Shown piece by piece: positions 6,103 through 6,878 of a stretch of 6,878 bases of DNA. The position numbers were made by a program, and so were the translations under genes. The notes beneath the pieces were generated by a model. That model made no database searches. It was not told the origin of the DNA and saw only the letters and a program-made list of their open reading frames with translations. This DNA comes from Desulfocapsa sp. (GTDB lineage Bacteria > Desulfobacterota > Desulfobulbia > Desulfobulbales > Desulfocapsaceae), in contig DAOWDZ010000034.1 of assembly GCA_030638765.1 (NCBI GenBank), positions 1-6,878 of the forward strand. Direction: 5' to 3'. Each line of letters begins with the position of its first letter. Position 1 is the first letter of the stretch.

Positions 6103-6864
6103 ATGAAGATACCAGATTTTACAAAGCTAAAGGATGAAGGAATGAAAAATCTTCATTCTAAAGACCGACGACTATTCCTGCGCTTCGGGCTTTCCATAAC
6201 AGGTGTGTTCCTTGGTGGGTCTATTCTTTCTCTTACTTCTGCCAGAAAAGTACAGGGTGCATTAAGTGGAGGTGAAATTCTTGCCACTGATTTTCCCTAC
6301 AGTCCGCACTACTCAATGGTTATTCGAGAAAGTTATTGTATCGACTGTGAAAAGTGTATGGAAGCTTGCAGGAGTACAAACAGTGTCCCTGCCCATGGCT
6401 ATCGCACAACTATCCTGGAACGGAGTGTTCCAGTGGCATCAGGTCAGAGAGAACGTATCTTCATGCCTATTCTTTGTAATCAATGTAATCGGCCTCCTTG
6501 CGTCAGTGTCTGTCCGACCAATGCGACCTATAAGGATAAAAATAACGGCATCGTTCGCATGAACATAAATAAATGTATCGGCTGTAAAACCTGTATGGCT
6601 GCATGCCCATATAATGCCAGATATTTTGATGAAGATATCAAAGCCATAGATAAATGCGATTTTTGCTACAACACCAAACTAAAAGAAAGCAACGGAAAAA
6701 CGACAGCCTGTGCTTCTGCATGTCCTGCCAATGTACGTGTCTTTGGAGATCTCACCGATCCTGCCAGTGAGGCTTACAAACTTATCCATACTCCTGGAAA
6801 AGTTTTTTGGGTGCTGCGACAGGACAGAGGCACTCTTCCAAATGTTTTTTATGTTAACCGATAA
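6103..6864 (+). CDS. Tat-exported periplasmic ferredoxin with four [4Fe-4S] clusters (DsrO/NrfC/PsrB type)
   Basis: This 253-residue protein is an electron-transfer subunit that normally pairs with an NrfD-type quinol-interacting membrane protein. A twin-arginine signal begins DRRLFLRFG (21-29), followed by a hydrophobic stretch (about 30-45), so the folded protein should be exported with its clusters in place. Sixteen Cys form four cluster motifs: C79/C82/C85/C89, C125/C128/C133/C137, C158/C161/C164/C168 and C185/C188/C203/C207. This is the DmsB-like ferredoxin pattern. It could belong to a Dsr-type, polysulfide-, nitrite- or other quinone-linked complex; the sequence alone does not choose. 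The start is ambiguous. ATG 6103 has GAGGG overlapping the previous stop, whereas ATG 6142 (residue 14) has AAAGGA at 6129-6134 with seven-base spacing and gives a more typical short Tat n-region. The gene starts seven bases after the preceding stop. AAGGTGA at 6863-6869 could be the ribosome site of a next gene outside the window. Confidence 0.92.
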   Translation: MKIPDFTKLKDEGMKNLHSKDRRLFLRFGLSITGVFLGGSILSLTSARKVQGALSGGEILATDFPYSPHYSMVIRESYCIDCEKCMEACRSTNSVPAHGYRTTILERSVPVASGQRERIFMPILCNQCNRPPCVSVCPTNATYKDKNNGIVRMNINKCIGCKTCMAACPYNARYFDEDIKAIDKCDFCYNTKLKESNGKTTACASACPANVRVFGDLTDPASEAYKLIHTPGKVFWVLRQDRGTLPNVFYVNR

Positions 6865-6878
6865 GGTGAATAGTCGAA

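Noticed and set aside
6266..6562. 98-residue plus-strand frame inside the ferredoxin gene
   Set aside because: It overlaps the Cys-motif coding region in another frame, and the ferredoxin is unmistakable.
1..6878. CRISPR arrays, tRNA or rRNA genes, and transposase genes
   Set aside because: I looked for them and found none. The only short regular repeats are the 11-bp GGGAC units, which lack the repeat-spacer sizes of CRISPR.

Overview
All genes in this window lie on the plus strand and look like one regulated respiratory locus. The gene types suggest a Gram-negative anaerobe, most plausibly of the Desulfobacterota (sulfate or sulfur reducers and relatives). These types are an NtrC-type sigma-54 activator with its kinase, a Tat-exported four-cluster ferredoxin of the DsrO/NrfC/PsrB kind, and an FtsH paralogue inside a redox operon. 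The taxon is an inference from gene content; no marker gene is present.

Layout. Positions 1-548 hold the 3' end of a sensor histidine kinase (end of the DHp domain plus the complete ATPase domain). Three bases later, 552-2336 encode its probable partner, a REC-PAS-AAA+-Fis response regulator. A 351-base non-coding region (2337-2687) follows. It contains an 8-bp inverted repeat, five direct GGGAC repeats spaced exactly 11 bp apart, two more copies in the opposite orientation, and a near-consensus -24/-12 (sigma-54) promoter at 2617-2632. Downstream are two tandem 74-residue membrane proteins that are paralogues of each other (2688-2912 and 2964-3188), a complete FtsH protease with an unusual Cys-rich tail (3284-5161), a membrane sensor that looks like a histidine kinase without its phospho-accepting His or its ATPase domain (5145-6095), and a Tat-dependent periplasmic ferredoxin with 16 Cys (6103-6864). 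The window ends just after that gene, where an NrfD-type membrane quinol subunit would be the expected next gene.

How the parts could work together (inference). The kinase/regulator pair would sense a signal, and the phosphorylated regulator would bind the phased repeats and activate sigma-54 polymerase at 2617-2632. This would produce a transcript carrying the small membrane proteins, FtsH, the kinase-like sensor and the ferredoxin. FtsH, the small proteins and the sensor may serve assembly, quality control or sensing for the membrane redox complex that the ferredoxin belongs to. I do not recognise this exact combination as a named system.
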